A stretch of DNA of 56,349 bases from Actinomycetes bacterium (GCA_021803025.1 JAJZQV010000007.1:1-56349), one strand, 5' to 3'; positions 28,527 through 38,267 are shown, counted from the stretch's first letter. The notes: a model not told the origin generated them from the sequence alone. Numbers and translations: made by a program.

Positions 28527-28814
28527 ATGAACAAGGGCGAGCTCATTGCCTCCATCGCCGAGAGGTACTACTTCGGCAACAAGGCGGAGGCGGAACGTGC
28601 GCTGAAGGCCGTCACGGAGACCATCGCGGCCGAGACGGCCCGAACCGGCCGAGTCGCGATCTCGGGGTTCGGCATCTTCGAGAAGCTTCACCGGGAGGCC
28701 CGCACGGTCCGCAACCCGAAGACGGGGGCGCGCAAGGACGCGGCTGAGAAGGACTACGTGCGGTTCCGCATCGGCACCCGGTTCGAGTCGCGGCTGTCCC
28801 CTCCGGGGGAGTGA
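28527..28814 (+). CDS. hup: HU-family DNA-binding protein
   Basis: A 95-residue nucleoid protein with the HU fold: MNKGELIASIAER, dimer helix region AERALKAVTETIAAE, then GRVAISGFGIFEKL and the DNA-arm start RTVRNPKTG. It bends and compacts DNA as a dimer. Unlike mycobacterial HupB it lacks the long lysine/alanine-rich tail. GGGGAGGG precedes the ATG. It is monocistronic between leuD and a convergent small gene. Confidence 0.95.
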   Translation: MNKGELIASIAERYYFGNKAEAERALKAVTETIAAETARTGRVAISGFGIFEKLHREARTVRNPKTGARKDAAEKDYVRFRIGTRFESRLSPPGE

Positions 28815-28821
28815 CGGACTC

Positions 28822-29017
28822 TCAGAACCCCGCGTCGACGACGTGGTCGCCCACCAGGACGCCTCGCAGCGCCTGACCTCGGTGCACCGTGCGCGGTGCC
28901 TTGCCGTCCGTACGGAGGCTGACCCGTAGACGTCGTCCCCACGTGTCGACCGCGGGCCAGGTGCCGTCCGCGGACGGCACGTCGTCGCTGATCGTCACGG
29001 TCACGGTCTCGGTCACG
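28822..29017 (-). CDS. Small hypothetical protein
   Basis: A 64-residue frame starting at GTG 29017 behind AGGAG: MTETVTVTISDDVPSADGTW, then RRLRVSLRTDGKAPR and GVLVGDHVVDAGF. The beta-rich pattern and good ribosome binding site suggest a real gene, but I do not recognise the family. It is convergent with the HU gene (7 bp) and divergent from the acyltransferase. Confidence 0.5.
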
Positions 29018-29120
29018 CCGTCAGTCTCCTGCTCATGTCCGGGTGACGCCAGCGGGCCGCATGCGCCGTGCCTGGCCGGCCCGGCGCTAGGGTTGACGGC
29101 ACGCACGGCGAGAGGCAGAC

Positions 29121-29909
29121 GTGGCATTGACCCAGAACGGCCGACGAGGCCACCTGCCACGTCTGCGCGACGTGAACCACGAGCCGACCGAGCCCACGTA
29201 CCGGCGTTTCGTCCTCGTCGCAGGACTGGTCCTGCGGTGGCTCGGCGACCGCGACTGGCACGGCACCGAGAAGGTGCCCGCGCAGGGCGGTGTGCTGGTG
29301 GTGGCCAACCACACCTCGCACTTCGACCCGCTCTCCGTCGGGATGTTCCTCATCTGGGGCGCCGGGAGGTGGGTCCGGTACCTCGGGAAGATCCAGATCT
29401 TCCGGACCCCTGTCCTGGGGTGGCTTGCGAGGGCGTGCGGCCAGATCCCCGTCGACAGGCACTCGGAGCGCGCCAAGGACTCGCTGGCGGCGGCCCGTGC
29501 TGCGCTGCGGGCCGGTCGGTGCGTGGGCATCTACCCCGAGGGCACCGTGGGCAAGGACCCGGACCTCTGGCCGATGCGAGGCAAGACGGGTGCCGCACGG
29601 CTGGCACTCGAGACGGACGTACCGGTGATTCCCGTCGGTCAGTGGGGCAGCCAGGACTTCATGCCCTACGACAAGCCGGGCTTCCCCTTCGTCCTCCGCG
29701 GCCGCCACGTCTTCCGTGTCGTCGCGGGAGACCCGATCGACTTCGACGACCTCCGCTCCCAGCCGATGACGAAGAAGCTGCTGGAGGAGGCCACCGAACG
29801 CATCATCGACGCCATCACCGCCCAGGTGGCCATCGTGCGCGGGGAGCCGGCGCCGACACGACGATGGGACCCCGACCTGCAGCGTCATGTCGAGGTCGGG
29901 GACCGTTAG
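29121..29909 (+). CDS. plsC: 1-acyl-sn-glycerol-3-phosphate acyltransferase
   Basis: A 262-residue PlsC-type acyltransferase that forms phosphatidic acid at the membrane. The catalytic NHxxxxD block is NHTSHFDPLS (H64, D69), followed by substrate-binding IYPEGTVGKD and VIPVGQWGSQDF. A hydrophobic segment near residues 30-40 could anchor it. The start is GTG 29121 with a weak GAGG. In many actinobacteria gpsA lies between plsC and ddl; here it is absent and ddl follows directly. Confidence 0.93.
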   Translation: MALTQNGRRGHLPRLRDVNHEPTEPTYRRFVLVAGLVLRWLGDRDWHGTEKVPAQGGVLVVANHTSHFDPLSVGMFLIWGAGRWVRYLGKIQIFRTPVLGWLARACGQIPVDRHSERAKDSLAAARAALRAGRCVGIYPEGTVGKDPDLWPMRGKTGAARLALETDVPVIPVGQWGSQDFMPYDKPGFPFVLRGRHVFRVVAGDPIDFDDLRSQPMTKKLLEEATERIIDAITAQVAIVRGEPAPTRRWDPDLQRHVEVGDR

Positions 29910-29946
29910 GGTGGTCGACCGGGACGAGACGAAGGGGAGCCCAACT

Positions 29947-31050
29947 GTGCGGAGTCGTGTACTGCTGGTGTTCGGCGGTGACTCCTCGGAGCACGAGGTC
30001 TCCTGTCTCACCGCGGGCGGCGTGCTCCGCGCCCTCGACCGCGACCGCTTCGACGTGACCTGTGTCGGCATCGCCAAGGGCGGCCGCTGGGTCTGGGTCG
30101 ACGAGTCCGTCGTGCGCGGGTACGCGATCGTGGACGGCCGGCTGCCGTCGGTCGACGACACCCTCCCTGACGCCGTCCTCGTCCGTACGGCCTCAGGTGC
30201 CGACGTGGCCCGGCTCGAGGGCGACGTCCTCGTCGACCGCACCCCCGTCGACGTGGCCTTCGCCCTGCTGCACGGTCCCTTCGGCGAGGACGGCACCATC
30301 CAGGGGCTGTTCGAGATGATGGGCGTCCGGTACGTCGGCGCCGGTGTCCTGTCCAGCGCGGCCTGCCAGGACAAGGGCGCCATGAAGCAGCAGTTCGCGG
30401 TGCACAGCCTGCCGAGCGGACCGTACGTCATCGTCACCGACGCCGACTGGCGCGCGGACCCCGAGGCCTGCGTCGCCCGCGTCCGTACCCTCGCGTCTCC
30501 CTGGTTCGTGAAGCCGGCGCGCGGCGGGTCCTCCAAGGGGATCAGCCGCGTGACCGCCGCCGAGGACCTGGCGGATGCGATCACCGAGGCCCGCACGTAC
30601 GACCCGCAGGTCATCGTGGAGCAGGGGATCGTGGGAGCGCGCGAGATCGAGTGCGCAGTGCTCGGCTCCCTCGACGGACCGCCCGTCGCGTCGCTGCCCG
30701 GCGAGATCGACGTGCACACGGAGAGCCGGTTCTACGACTTCGCCACGAAGTACCTGCCGGACCAGCCCGTGTCGCTCGTGATCCCGGCCGACCTGCCGCC
30801 CGAGGTCATGGACTCGGTACGCGACCTGGCCGTACGGGCGTTCGTGGCGCTCGGGGTCGAGGGTCTGGCCCGGGTCGACACGTTCGTGCTGCCCGACGGC
30901 AGCGTCGTCCTCAACGAGATCAACACGATGCCGGGCTTCACGGCGACCTCCATGTACCCCAAGCTCTGGGAGGCGGCCGGGGTCGACTACACGACTCTGG
31001 TCACCCGCCTGCTCGACCTCGCACTGGCTCGGCCGGTCGGCCTGCGCTGA
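29947..31050 (+). CDS. ddl: D-alanine--D-alanine ligase
   Basis: A 367-residue ATP-grasp enzyme that joins two D-alanines for peptidoglycan. Signatures are VLLVFGGDSSEHEVS at the N-terminus, HGPFGEDGTIQGLFEMM, FVKPARGGSSKGIS and the metal-binding end NEINTMPGFTATSMYP. I start at GTG 29947 behind AGGGGAGC; an earlier ATG at 29887 would overlap plsC by 23 bp and adds non-conserved residues. Confidence 0.95.
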   Translation: MRSRVLLVFGGDSSEHEVSCLTAGGVLRALDRDRFDVTCVGIAKGGRWVWVDESVVRGYAIVDGRLPSVDDTLPDAVLVRTASGADVARLEGDVLVDRTPVDVAFALLHGPFGEDGTIQGLFEMMGVRYVGAGVLSSAACQDKGAMKQQFAVHSLPSGPYVIVTDADWRADPEACVARVRTLASPWFVKPARGGSSKGISRVTAAEDLADAITEARTYDPQVIVEQGIVGAREIECAVLGSLDGPPVASLPGEIDVHTESRFYDFATKYLPDQPVSLVIPADLPPEVMDSVRDLAVRAFVALGVEGLARVDTFVLPDGSVVLNEINTMPGFTATSMYPKLWEAAGVDYTTLVTRLLDLALARPVGLR

Positions 31051-31059
31051 CGCCCGGTC

Positions 31060-32145
31060 CTACTCGCCGAACCACTCCGCGACCTGAGCCTTGAACTGCT
31101 CGTCGAAGTCGGCAACGTTGTGGTTGGCCTGGATCCAGGCCTGGAGCGCACCGCTCGTCGTCGAGGTCCCGAGCGCCCGTGCGGCGACGGCGTCGAGCTC
31201 TGCGCGGCACTGGTCGGGCGAGGTGACCGCGCGCAGCAGCATCTGCTCCGCCTGGGCCTTGCCCTCGTACAGGAACGGGTAGCCCTCGGGGACGAGGCGG
31301 CGGGCCCAGGGTCTGTCGGGGAGGATGCCGACCGCACCGGCCATGAGAGCCTCGACGTACTCGAGCCCGTACGCCTCCTCGATCGCCGTCGCGACGTAGG
31401 CCGTCACCCGCGAGAGCTCGTCCCAGTACTCCTGGCGCCCCTTCGCGAGCGGCGCCACGCTCGCCCACTTCTGGCGGGACAGGTACATGGCCGTCTCGCT
31501 CGCGAGGGCAGTGGTGTTGAGACGGGCGTGGACGCGGATCGGGGTCTGCTTGGCGACCGCCTCGACGATCTCGACGAACGCCTGTGGCTGCTTGCGGACG
31601 ATGGTCGAGATCGCGGGGTAGAGGACGACGGGGATATCGGTCGCCTGACGGGGACGCACCATCTCCGCCCGTATGCCCAGGTCGGCCCAGGCGACACGGA
31701 CGCGGTCGGCGAGCGTCGGGACGGTCCACTTGCGAGCCACCTCGCGGACCTCCACGGCCGTACGTTCGCCGGCGCAGAACGTCGGGAACATCGCGTAGCT
31801 CAGCCCCATGGCAGCGAAGTTCACGGGGTGGTGGAACGTCGAGGGGTTGATCCACTGGAAGTTCATGATCCGCGGCTCGGCGCCTGTGCGGTGAAGCCTC
31901 TGGAAGACGCCGACGGAGTCGATGACGTCGAGGTTGATGACGAGGGTCCTCGGGTCGATGTCCTCGATCGTCACGACGTCGAAGTCGTCGGCCTTGCCGC
32001 TGGAGGCACCGAGCAGGACAGCGCCGGGGTACATGCCGAGGACGCGCCGTGCGACAGTCACGCCACCGTCGGTTGTGACCAGCGATCCGTCAGGGGTGAT
32101 GATCGGCTCGTCGGTGAGCCATCCGTACTTGACTGCCACAGCCAT
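31060..32145 (-). CDS. Glycosyltransferase-like protein (GT-B type), function unknown
   Basis: A 361-residue protein with an excellent start (ATG 32145 behind AAGGAGG). The C-terminal half contains EEAYGLEYVEALMAGAVGIL followed by a basic/proline stretch, the E-x7-E sugar-nucleotide layout of GT-B glycosyltransferases. The N-terminal half has MNFQWINPSTFHHP and MFPTFCAGERTA, not familiar to me. No signal peptide or membrane helix is seen. It is inserted head-to-tail against ddl (convergent) and divergent from thiL. The donor and acceptor are unknown. Confidence 0.65.
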   Translation of the reverse strand: MAVAVKYGWLTDEPIITPDGSLVTTDGGVTVARRVLGMYPGAVLLGASSGKADDFDVVTIEDIDPRTLVINLDVIDSVGVFQRLHRTGAEPRIMNFQWINPSTFHHPVNFAAMGLSYAMFPTFCAGERTAVEVREVARKWTVPTLADRVRVAWADLGIRAEMVRPRQATDIPVVLYPAISTIVRKQPQAFVEIVEAVAKQTPIRVHARLNTTALASETAMYLSRQKWASVAPLAKGRQEYWDELSRVTAYVATAIEEAYGLEYVEALMAGAVGILPDRPWARRLVPEGYPFLYEGKAQAEQMLLRAVTSPDQCRAELDAVAARALGTSTTSGALQAWIQANHNVADFDEQFKAQVAEWFGE

Positions 32146-32291
32146 GGGCTGCCCTCCTTAGAAACGAGCCTCGGGTACGGCTACGTCCCCGTCGACGCGC
32201 CATCCGGGTCTGGGAGTCATCGTGGCACAGGGCAATCTGCCGCGTGCACCGGGGGGTAAACACGCTGACAAAGGTGCGGCTCACCTACCGC

Positions 32292-32297
32292 TACGGT
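32292..32297 (+). promoter_or_regulatory. -10 element of thiL (leaderless)
   Basis: TACGGT ends six bases before the ATG at 32304, fitting the TANNNT leaderless pattern used repeatedly in this window. Confidence 0.4.
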
Positions 32298-32303
32298 GAA
32301 CAC

Positions 32304-33251
32304 ATGGACGCAGGCACTGTCGGTTCACTCGGCGAGTTCGGCACCATCTCGCGGATCACCTCCGGGCTCCCAGACGCCCCTGCGGTCAGCGTGGGGCCTG
32401 GCGACGACGCGGCGGTCTTCCTCGTCAACGGCTCGTCCGTCACCAGCGTCGACGTCCTCGTCGAGGGCGTGCACTTCCGGCGCGACTGGGTTCCCGCCGA
32501 GATGCTCGGGCGGCGTGCCGTCGCGGCGGCCGCCGCCGACATCGAGGCCATGGGCGCGCACCAGGGCGCCGTCCTCGTGGGCCTCACCGTCCCTGCGGAC
32601 ATCCCGGTCTCGTGGATCGACGATCTCGCCAAGGGGATCCGGCTCGAGTGCGAGGCGGCCGGCGCTGCGCTCGTGGGCGGCGACCTCACCCGGGGCCGCG
32701 ACGTGGTCATCTCCGTCACCGTGATGGGGGAGACCCGCGGGGCCTTGCCGGTCCTCCGGTCCGGAGCCGTGCCCGGCGACGTCGTCGCCTTCCGGGGGCG
32801 TCTGGGGTGGTCCGCCGCCGGCCTCACGGTCCTCAGCAGGGGCTTCCGGTCCCCGCGGGCGCTCGTGGAGGCGTACCAGCTCCCGCACGTGCCGTACGGC
32901 GCGGGCGCCGAAGCGCGGCACGCCGGCGCGACCGCGATGATCGACGTCAGCGACGGTCTCCTCGCCGACCTGGGCCACATCGCCGAGGACTCGCAGGTGT
33001 CGATCGACCTCGACTCCGCTCGCTTCGAGATCCCCGATGCGCTGCACGCGGTGGCGGCGGCCACGGGTGCCGACCCGCTCCGGTTCATCCTCACCGGGGG
33101 AGAGGACCACGCGCTCGCCGCCACGTTCCCGCTCGGGAAGGTGCCCCCCGAGTGGCACGTGGTCGGCGTCGTGACGGACGGCGAGCCGGGTGTGCTCGTG
33201 GACGGGCAGCCGTACAGCGGCACGCCCGGCTGGGACCACTTCCGCCGCTGA
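32304..33251 (+). CDS. thiL: Thiamine-monophosphate kinase
   Basis: A 315-residue PurM-like kinase that makes thiamine diphosphate from thiamine monophosphate. Signatures are GPGDDAAVF, SVDVLVEGVHFRRDW, AAAAADIEAMGA, GGDLTRG and ATAMIDVSDGLLADLGHIA. The ATG at 32304 matches the conserved N-terminus and sits six bases after a -10-like TACGGT. An in-frame earlier start at 32244 adds poorly conserved residues. ftsK follows on the same strand. Confidence 0.95.
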   Translation: MDAGTVGSLGEFGTISRITSGLPDAPAVSVGPGDDAAVFLVNGSSVTSVDVLVEGVHFRRDWVPAEMLGRRAVAAAAADIEAMGAHQGAVLVGLTVPADIPVSWIDDLAKGIRLECEAAGAALVGGDLTRGRDVVISVTVMGETRGALPVLRSGAVPGDVVAFRGRLGWSAAGLTVLSRGFRSPRALVEAYQLPHVPYGAGAEARHAGATAMIDVSDGLLADLGHIAEDSQVSIDLDSARFEIPDALHAVAAATGADPLRFILTGGEDHALAATFPLGKVPPEWHVVGVVTDGEPGVLVDGQPYSGTPGWDHFRR

Positions 33252-33330
33252 GCCGGCACGAGCCGAGCCGCTCCGGTCCGACGCGCCGGGCGGTCGGGCG
33301 AATGTCCCCGGCATCGGTTGCGGCGTCGCG

Positions 33331-33336
33331 TAGATT
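33331..33336 (+). promoter_or_regulatory. -10 element of ftsK (leaderless)
   Basis: TAGATT ends eight bases before the ATG at 33345; no ribosome binding site lies between. Confidence 0.4.
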
Positions 33337-33344
33337 CTTGTGGC

Positions 33345-35774
33345 ATGGCGACCCAGGCACCTTCCCCGCCACGGTCCCGCTCCGCAGCGTCCTCACGCGG
33401 AGGTTCGGGCTCGAGGTCCAGCGGGAGCAAGACCACTTCTTCCACGTCGCGCTCGCGCGCGCGTACCCGCCGGCGCCCCGGCGCCCTGCCCGCGATCGGG
33501 CGAGGGCTGTCCGCGGTGTGGCGGGGCCTCGCCCACGCTGTCGGCACGGTCGTCCGCGGCATCGGCACAGGGGCGCGTGACCTCGACCCGGGCCTGCGTC
33601 GCGACGGCGCCGGTCTCTTCCTCGTCGCGCTGGCCGTCGTGGTGGTCGCGGCGTTCTGGTTCCGGATCCCCGGTCCTGTCGGGGGTGGCTTGAGGCAGGG
33701 CATCGAGTCCGTCGTGGGTGTCGCCGCGTACGCGACGCCGGTGCTGCTCGCCGTGATGGCCTGGCGCACCCTGCGCCACCCCGACCGCAACGGTCCCTGG
33801 GGCCGTCAGTTCGTGGGCTGGAGCGCCATCGTCCTTGGTGCGCTCGGCATGGTCCACATCGCCGACGGCCTCCCACGGCCCTCGGACATGGAGGCCGTAC
33901 GGCGCGCAGGCGGCGTCGTCGGCTACCTGTCCAGCTCGTTCCTCGCCGACCTGCTCACGCGCTGGGTCGCGGCCCCCCTCCTGTTCCTGCTCACCGTCTT
34001 CGGCGCGCTCGTGGTCATCGGGCGCCCGCTCAACGACGTCATCGCCGCCTCCAAGAGCCTCGCCTCCTCGCTGCTCGCCCGACGCGAGCCGCGTGCGCAG
34101 CTGGCGTTCGGCGTCGACGAGGCGTACGACACGCCGCTGGTGGCGGAGAAGGACCCCGCGGAGGCGATGACCCAGGTCATCGAGCCGTCCAAGCCGGTCA
34201 AGGCCGGGCTCCCGCAGTCGCGCGAGCCCGAGCAGGAGCCGGTCGAGCTCCCGGCCCCCCTTCACAGCAGCGCACCCCTGCGCAGCGAGCAGCAGATGCT
34301 GTCCGGCGACGTCGCGTACCTGCTCCCCGACCCGACGACCCTGCGCTCCGGATCGGTCCCCAAGGCCCGAACCCAGGCCTCGGACGCGATCGTCGGCAGC
34401 CTCACGGAGGTGCTGCGGCAGTTCGAGATCGACGCCACCGTGACGGGCTACACCCGCGGTCCGACTGTGACGCGGTACGAGGTGGAGCTCGGCACGGCCG
34501 TCAAGGTCGAGAAGGTCACGGCGCTGAGCCGCAACATCGCGTACGCCGTCGCATCCCCGGACGTGCGGATCCTCTCACCCATCCCCGGCAAGTCGGCGAT
34601 CGGCATCGAGATCCCCAACAAGGACAAGGAGGTCGTCTCGCTCGGCGATGTCCTGAGGTCGCAGGTCGCGCGCAGCGACCACCATCCCATGACCGTGGGT
34701 CTCGGCAAGGACGTCGAAGGTGGGTACGTCGTCGCCAACATGGCCAAGATGCCCCACCTGCTCGTCGCCGGCGCCACCGGCTCGGGCAAGTCGAGCTTCG
34801 TGAACTCCCTCATCACCTCGATCCTCATGCGCGCGACGCCGGACGAGGTGCGCCTCATGCTGGTGGACCCCAAGCGCGTCGAGCTCAACCACTACGAGGG
34901 CATCCCGCACCTCGTCACCCCCATCATCACGAGCCCCAAGAAGGCGGCGGACGCGCTGCAGTGGGTCGTGCGGGAGATGGACCAGCGTTACGACGACCTC
35001 GCCGCGTTCGGGTTCCGCCACATCGACGACTTCAACAAGGCCGTACGGGCGGGCCAGGTCAAGCCCATCCCCGGCTCCGAGCGCGTCGTCGACCCGTACC
35101 CGTACCTGCTGGTCATCGTGGACGAGCTCGCCGACCTCATGATGGTGGCGCCACGTGACGTCGAGGACTCGATCGTCCGGATCACCCAGCTCGCACGTGC
35201 CGCGGGAATCCACCTCGTGCTGGCCACCCAGCGCCCGTCCACGGACGTCGTGACCGGCCTCATCAAGGCCAACGTGCCGTCGCGGCTGGCGTTCTCCACC
35301 AGCTCGATGACCGACTCGCGGGTCATCCTCGACCAGCCCGGCGCCGAGAAGCTCGTCGGCCAGGGCGACGGGCTGTTCCTGCCGATGGGGTCGAGCAAGC
35401 CTGTCCGGGTGCAGGGCGCGTGGGTCACCGAGCAGGAGATCCGTACGGTCGTCGCGCACGTGTCGGGCCAGCTGCAGCCGCAGTACCGCCCGGACGTCAT
35501 CGCGGCCCCCGAGGGCGCGGCGAAGGTGGCCGAGGACATCGGCGACGACCTCGACCTCGTCCTCGAGGCCGCACAGCTGGTCGTGAACCTGCAGCTCGGG
35601 TCGACGTCGATGCTGCAGCGCAAGCTGCGCGTCGGCTTCGCCAAGGCCGGGCGGTTGATGGACATCCTCGAGACCCGCGGGGTGGTCGGTCCCTCCGAGG
35701 GCTCCAAGCCGCGTGAGGTGCTCGTCAAGCCTGACGAGCTCGACGAGGTGCTCGCCAACCTCTCCCAGGGCTAG
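33345..35774 (+). CDS. ftsK: DNA translocase FtsK
   Basis: An 809-residue septal DNA translocase that segregates chromosome ends. A serine/arginine-rich N-terminal tail is followed by about four membrane segments (residues 90-235), a linker, and the RecA-like motor with Walker A GATGSGKSS (K482), VDPKRVEL, and Walker B LLVIVDELADLMM. The C-terminal gamma winged helix is visible at LQRKLRVGFAKAGRLMDILE. It is full length for an actinobacterial FtsK. The start follows from the -10 position; an earlier frame start at 33318 is unlikely. Confidence 0.96.
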   Translation: MATQAPSPPRSRSAASSRGGSGSRSSGSKTTSSTSRSRARTRRRPGALPAIGRGLSAVWRGLAHAVGTVVRGIGTGARDLDPGLRRDGAGLFLVALAVVVVAAFWFRIPGPVGGGLRQGIESVVGVAAYATPVLLAVMAWRTLRHPDRNGPWGRQFVGWSAIVLGALGMVHIADGLPRPSDMEAVRRAGGVVGYLSSSFLADLLTRWVAAPLLFLLTVFGALVVIGRPLNDVIAASKSLASSLLARREPRAQLAFGVDEAYDTPLVAEKDPAEAMTQVIEPSKPVKAGLPQSREPEQEPVELPAPLHSSAPLRSEQQMLSGDVAYLLPDPTTLRSGSVPKARTQASDAIVGSLTEVLRQFEIDATVTGYTRGPTVTRYEVELGTAVKVEKVTALSRNIAYAVASPDVRILSPIPGKSAIGIEIPNKDKEVVSLGDVLRSQVARSDHHPMTVGLGKDVEGGYVVANMAKMPHLLVAGATGSGKSSFVNSLITSILMRATPDEVRLMLVDPKRVELNHYEGIPHLVTPIITSPKKAADALQWVVREMDQRYDDLAAFGFRHIDDFNKAVRAGQVKPIPGSERVVDPYPYLLVIVDELADLMMVAPRDVEDSIVRITQLARAAGIHLVLATQRPSTDVVTGLIKANVPSRLAFSTSSMTDSRVILDQPGAEKLVGQGDGLFLPMGSSKPVRVQGAWVTEQEIRTVVAHVSGQLQPQYRPDVIAAPEGAAKVAEDIGDDLDLVLEAAQLVVNLQLGSTSMLQRKLRVGFAKAGRLMDILETRGVVGPSEGSKPREVLVKPDELDEVLANLSQG

Positions 35775-35788
35775 TCGCCCGCGTGAGG

Positions 35789-35794
35789 TAGGTT
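35789..35794 (+). promoter_or_regulatory. -10 element of rimO (leaderless)
   Basis: TAGGTT ends exactly six bases before the GTG start at 35801; a leaderless transcript is likely. Confidence 0.45.
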
Positions 35795-35800
35795 GACCCG

Positions 35801-37216
35801 GTGCCTGCCACCCGAGTCGCCGTCGTCACGCTGGGCTGCGCCCGCAACGAGGTCGACTCCGAGGAGCTCGCCGGACGGCTGGTGGCGGGTGGCTTCGAGC
35901 TGGTCAGCGAACCGGCCGATGCCGAGGCGGTGCTCGTCAACACCTGCGGCTTCATCGATGCGGCCAAGAAGGACTCCGTCGACACGCTGCTCGCGGCCGC
36001 CGACCTCAAGGCGGAGGGCCGTGCGAAGGCGGTCGTCGCCGTGGGGTGCATGGCCGAGCGGTACGGCGTCGAGCTCGCCGAGGCTATGCCGGAGGCCGAC
36101 GCCGTCCTGGGCTTCGACAGCTACGCCGACATCGCCGAGCGGCTCACGCAGATCGTGCAGGGGGCTCGGCCCGCCTCGCACCAGCCGAGCGACCGACGGC
36201 TGCTGCTGCCGGTCTCGCCGGTCGCGCGCCGGGCAGCGGTGCCGGGCGTGGCCGTCCCCGGGTTCGGCGCTGACGGTCTCCGCGGGCCGGCCAGCGGACC
36301 CCGCGTCGTGCGGTCCCGGCTCGAGAAGGGACCTTCCGCGCCCCTGAAGATCGCGTCCGGCTGCGACCGGCGCTGCGCGTTCTGCGCGATCCCGTCCTTC
36401 CGCGGCTCGTACGTCTCCCGCGAGGTCGCCGACATCGTGACCGAGGCGCGCTGGCTCGTCGACAACGGCGTCCGCGAGGTGTTCCTCGTCAGCGAGAACA
36501 CGTCCTCGTACGGCAAGGACCTCGGCGACCCTGGAGCGCTGGAGAGGCTGCTGGACGCGCTCTCGCGGGTGGACGGGCTCGACTGGGTCCGGCTCAGCTA
36601 CCTGCAGCCGGCCGAGATCAGGCCCAGCCTGCTCGACGCGATCCTCGGGACGCCTACCGTCGTGGACTACTTCGACATCCCCTTCCAGCACGCGTCCGCG
36701 GACGTCCTGCGGCGCATGCGCCGTTTCGGCGACAGCGACGCCTTCCTCGACCTGCTCGGCCGGATCCGCACGGTGTCGCCTCACGCCGGTGTCCGCAGCA
36801 ACGTCATCGTCGGGTTCCCGGGCGAGACCGACGCCGACTTCGCGGCGCTGCGCGACTTCGTGACCGCCGCGGACCTCGACGTGCTCGGCGTGTTCGCGTA
36901 CTCGGACGAGGAAGGCACTGAGGGAGCCCGGCTGCCGGACCACGTGCCGGACCAGCTCGTCGAGGAACGCAGGGCGGAGCTCGCCGACCTCGCGCTCCTG
37001 CTCATGGAGGCCCGTGCGGCCGCGCGTGTGGGGGAGCGGGTCGAGGTCCTCGTCGAGACGGTCGAGGACGGGGTGCCACGAGGGCGGGCCCGTCACCAGG
37101 GGCCGGACGTCGACGGCACGACCTCGCTGACGCGTGAGGCCAGCCGCGGTGACATCGTGGTCGCGACAGTGACAGACTGCGAAGGCATCGATCTCGTCGC
37201 CGCAGGAGAATCGTGA
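35801..37216 (+). CDS. rimO: Ribosomal protein S12 methylthiotransferase RimO
   Basis: A 471-residue radical-SAM enzyme that methylthiolates an aspartate of ribosomal protein S12. The N-terminal MTTase domain has TLGCARN, NTCGFIDAAKKDS and GCMAERYG for the auxiliary cluster. The radical-SAM motif CDRRCAFC supplies C188, C192 and C195. The TRAM domain lies at the end. The stop overlaps the pgsA GTG (GTGA). An extended linker near residues 120-170 is longer than in E. coli RimO. Confidence 0.95.
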   Translation: MPATRVAVVTLGCARNEVDSEELAGRLVAGGFELVSEPADAEAVLVNTCGFIDAAKKDSVDTLLAAADLKAEGRAKAVVAVGCMAERYGVELAEAMPEADAVLGFDSYADIAERLTQIVQGARPASHQPSDRRLLLPVSPVARRAAVPGVAVPGFGADGLRGPASGPRVVRSRLEKGPSAPLKIASGCDRRCAFCAIPSFRGSYVSREVADIVTEARWLVDNGVREVFLVSENTSSYGKDLGDPGALERLLDALSRVDGLDWVRLSYLQPAEIRPSLLDAILGTPTVVDYFDIPFQHASADVLRRMRRFGDSDAFLDLLGRIRTVSPHAGVRSNVIVGFPGETDADFAALRDFVTAADLDVLGVFAYSDEEGTEGARLPDHVPDQLVEERRAELADLALLLMEARAAARVGERVEVLVETVEDGVPRGRARHQGPDVDGTTSLTREASRGDIVVATVTDCEGIDLVAAGES

Positions 37217-37806
37217 CCGACTCAGGCACCGCCCACGCAGCCGCGCCCGCCGAGGCGCACTGGCTGAACGTGCCCAACGCCCTGACGGCGCTCCGCATGG
37301 TGCTCGTGCCCGTGTTCGCCTGGGTCCTGCTCTCCCACCCGCACGACGACTCCTGGCGCTGGGGAGCGGCGCTGATCTTCGTCTTCGCCAGCATCACGGA
37401 CATCGTCGACGGCAAGGTCGCCCGCCGGTACGGGCTCGTCACCCGGTTCGGCAAGCTGTGGGACCCCATCGCCGACAAGGCGCTCACCGGCATGGCGCTC
37501 GTAGGGCTGAGCATCATCGGCGAGCTGGCGTGGTGGATCACCATCGTGATCCTCGTCCGCGAGTGGGGCATCACGCTGCTGAGGTTCCTCATCCTCAAGT
37601 ACGGCGTCATGGCCGCGAACCGGGGCGGCAAGCTGAAGACCGTGGTCCAGTCCGTCGCGATCGTCATGTACCTGCTGCCGCTGCCCTCCTGGCTCCACGT
37701 CGTGGGCGTCGTGGTCATGTGGCTGGCACTGCTCCTCACGATCCTCACGGGGATCGACTACTGCTGGGAGGCATCCAAGCTCCGCAAGAAGGCGCTCGCC
37801 GCGTGA
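37213..37806 (+). CDS. pgsA: CDP-diacylglycerol--glycerol-3-phosphate 3-phosphatidyltransferase
   Basis: A 197-residue integral membrane enzyme for phosphatidylglycerol-phosphate synthesis. It carries the CDP-alcohol phosphotransferase motif in [12 protein letters not shown] and [10 protein letters not shown] near residues 59-85, and several hydrophobic segments. The GTG start overlaps the rimO stop, and its stop overlaps the cinA start (GTGA), so rimO-pgsA-cinA are translationally coupled. Confidence 0.95.
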   Translation: MTDSGTAHAAAPAEAHWLNVPNALTALRMVLVPVFAWVLLSHPHDDSWRWGAALIFVFASITDIVDGKVARRYGLVTRFGKLWDPIADKALTGMALVGLSIIGELAWWITIVILVREWGITLLRFLILKYGVMAANRGGKLKTVVQSVAIVMYLLPLPSWLHVVGVVVMWLALLLTILTGIDYCWEASKLRKKALAA

Positions 37807-38267
37807 CGGCGGCCGACGTCGTCGCCCAGCTCGTCGCCAGGCACGAGACCGTGGCGACGTGCGAGTCGCTGACCGGCGGCCTCCTCGTCGGGGAGCTCAC
37901 CACCGTACCGGGGTCGTCGGCGGTGGTGCGCGGGGGACTCGTCACCTACGCGACCGACCTCAAGACCTCGCTCGCCGGCGTTCCTTCCGACCTCATCGTC
38001 GAGAACGGTGTCGTGTCCCTCCCCGTCGCCGAGGCCATGGCCCGTGGGGCCCGTGCGGCGTGCGGGGCGACCTGGGGCATCGGTCTCACGGGGGTCGCGG
38101 GACCGGACCGGGTCGACGGACTCCCCCCCGGCACCGTGTGCATCGCCGTGGCCGGGCCCGAGAGGGTCAGGAGCGTGCGGGAGCAGCTCAGCGGCGACCG
38201 CGCCGAGGTGCGCCGCCGCTCGGTGGAGCGTGCGTTGGCCCTGCTCAGCGAGGCATGGGCGTCCTGA
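37803..38267 (+). CDS. cinA: CinA-family nicotinamide-nucleotide amidase (short form)
   Basis: A 154-residue protein equal to the C-terminal CinA domain (PncC), which deamidates nicotinamide mononucleotide for NAD recycling. Motifs are [30 protein letters not shown] and [11 protein letters not shown]. The N-terminal molybdopterin-like domain of long CinA is absent, as is normal in actinobacteria. The GTG overlaps the pgsA stop. Confidence 0.93.
   Translation: MTAADVVAQLVARHETVATCESLTGGLLVGELTTVPGSSAVVRGGLVTYATDLKTSLAGVPSDLIVENGVVSLPVAEAMARGARAACGATWGIGLTGVAGPDRVDGLPPGTVCIAVAGPERVRSVREQLSGDRAEVRRRSVERALALLSEAWAS

Noticed and set aside
32291-33790. 499-residue minus-strand frame across thiL and the ftsK start
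   Set aside because: Low-complexity Arg/Pro/Ser-rich shadow crossing two well-supported genes.
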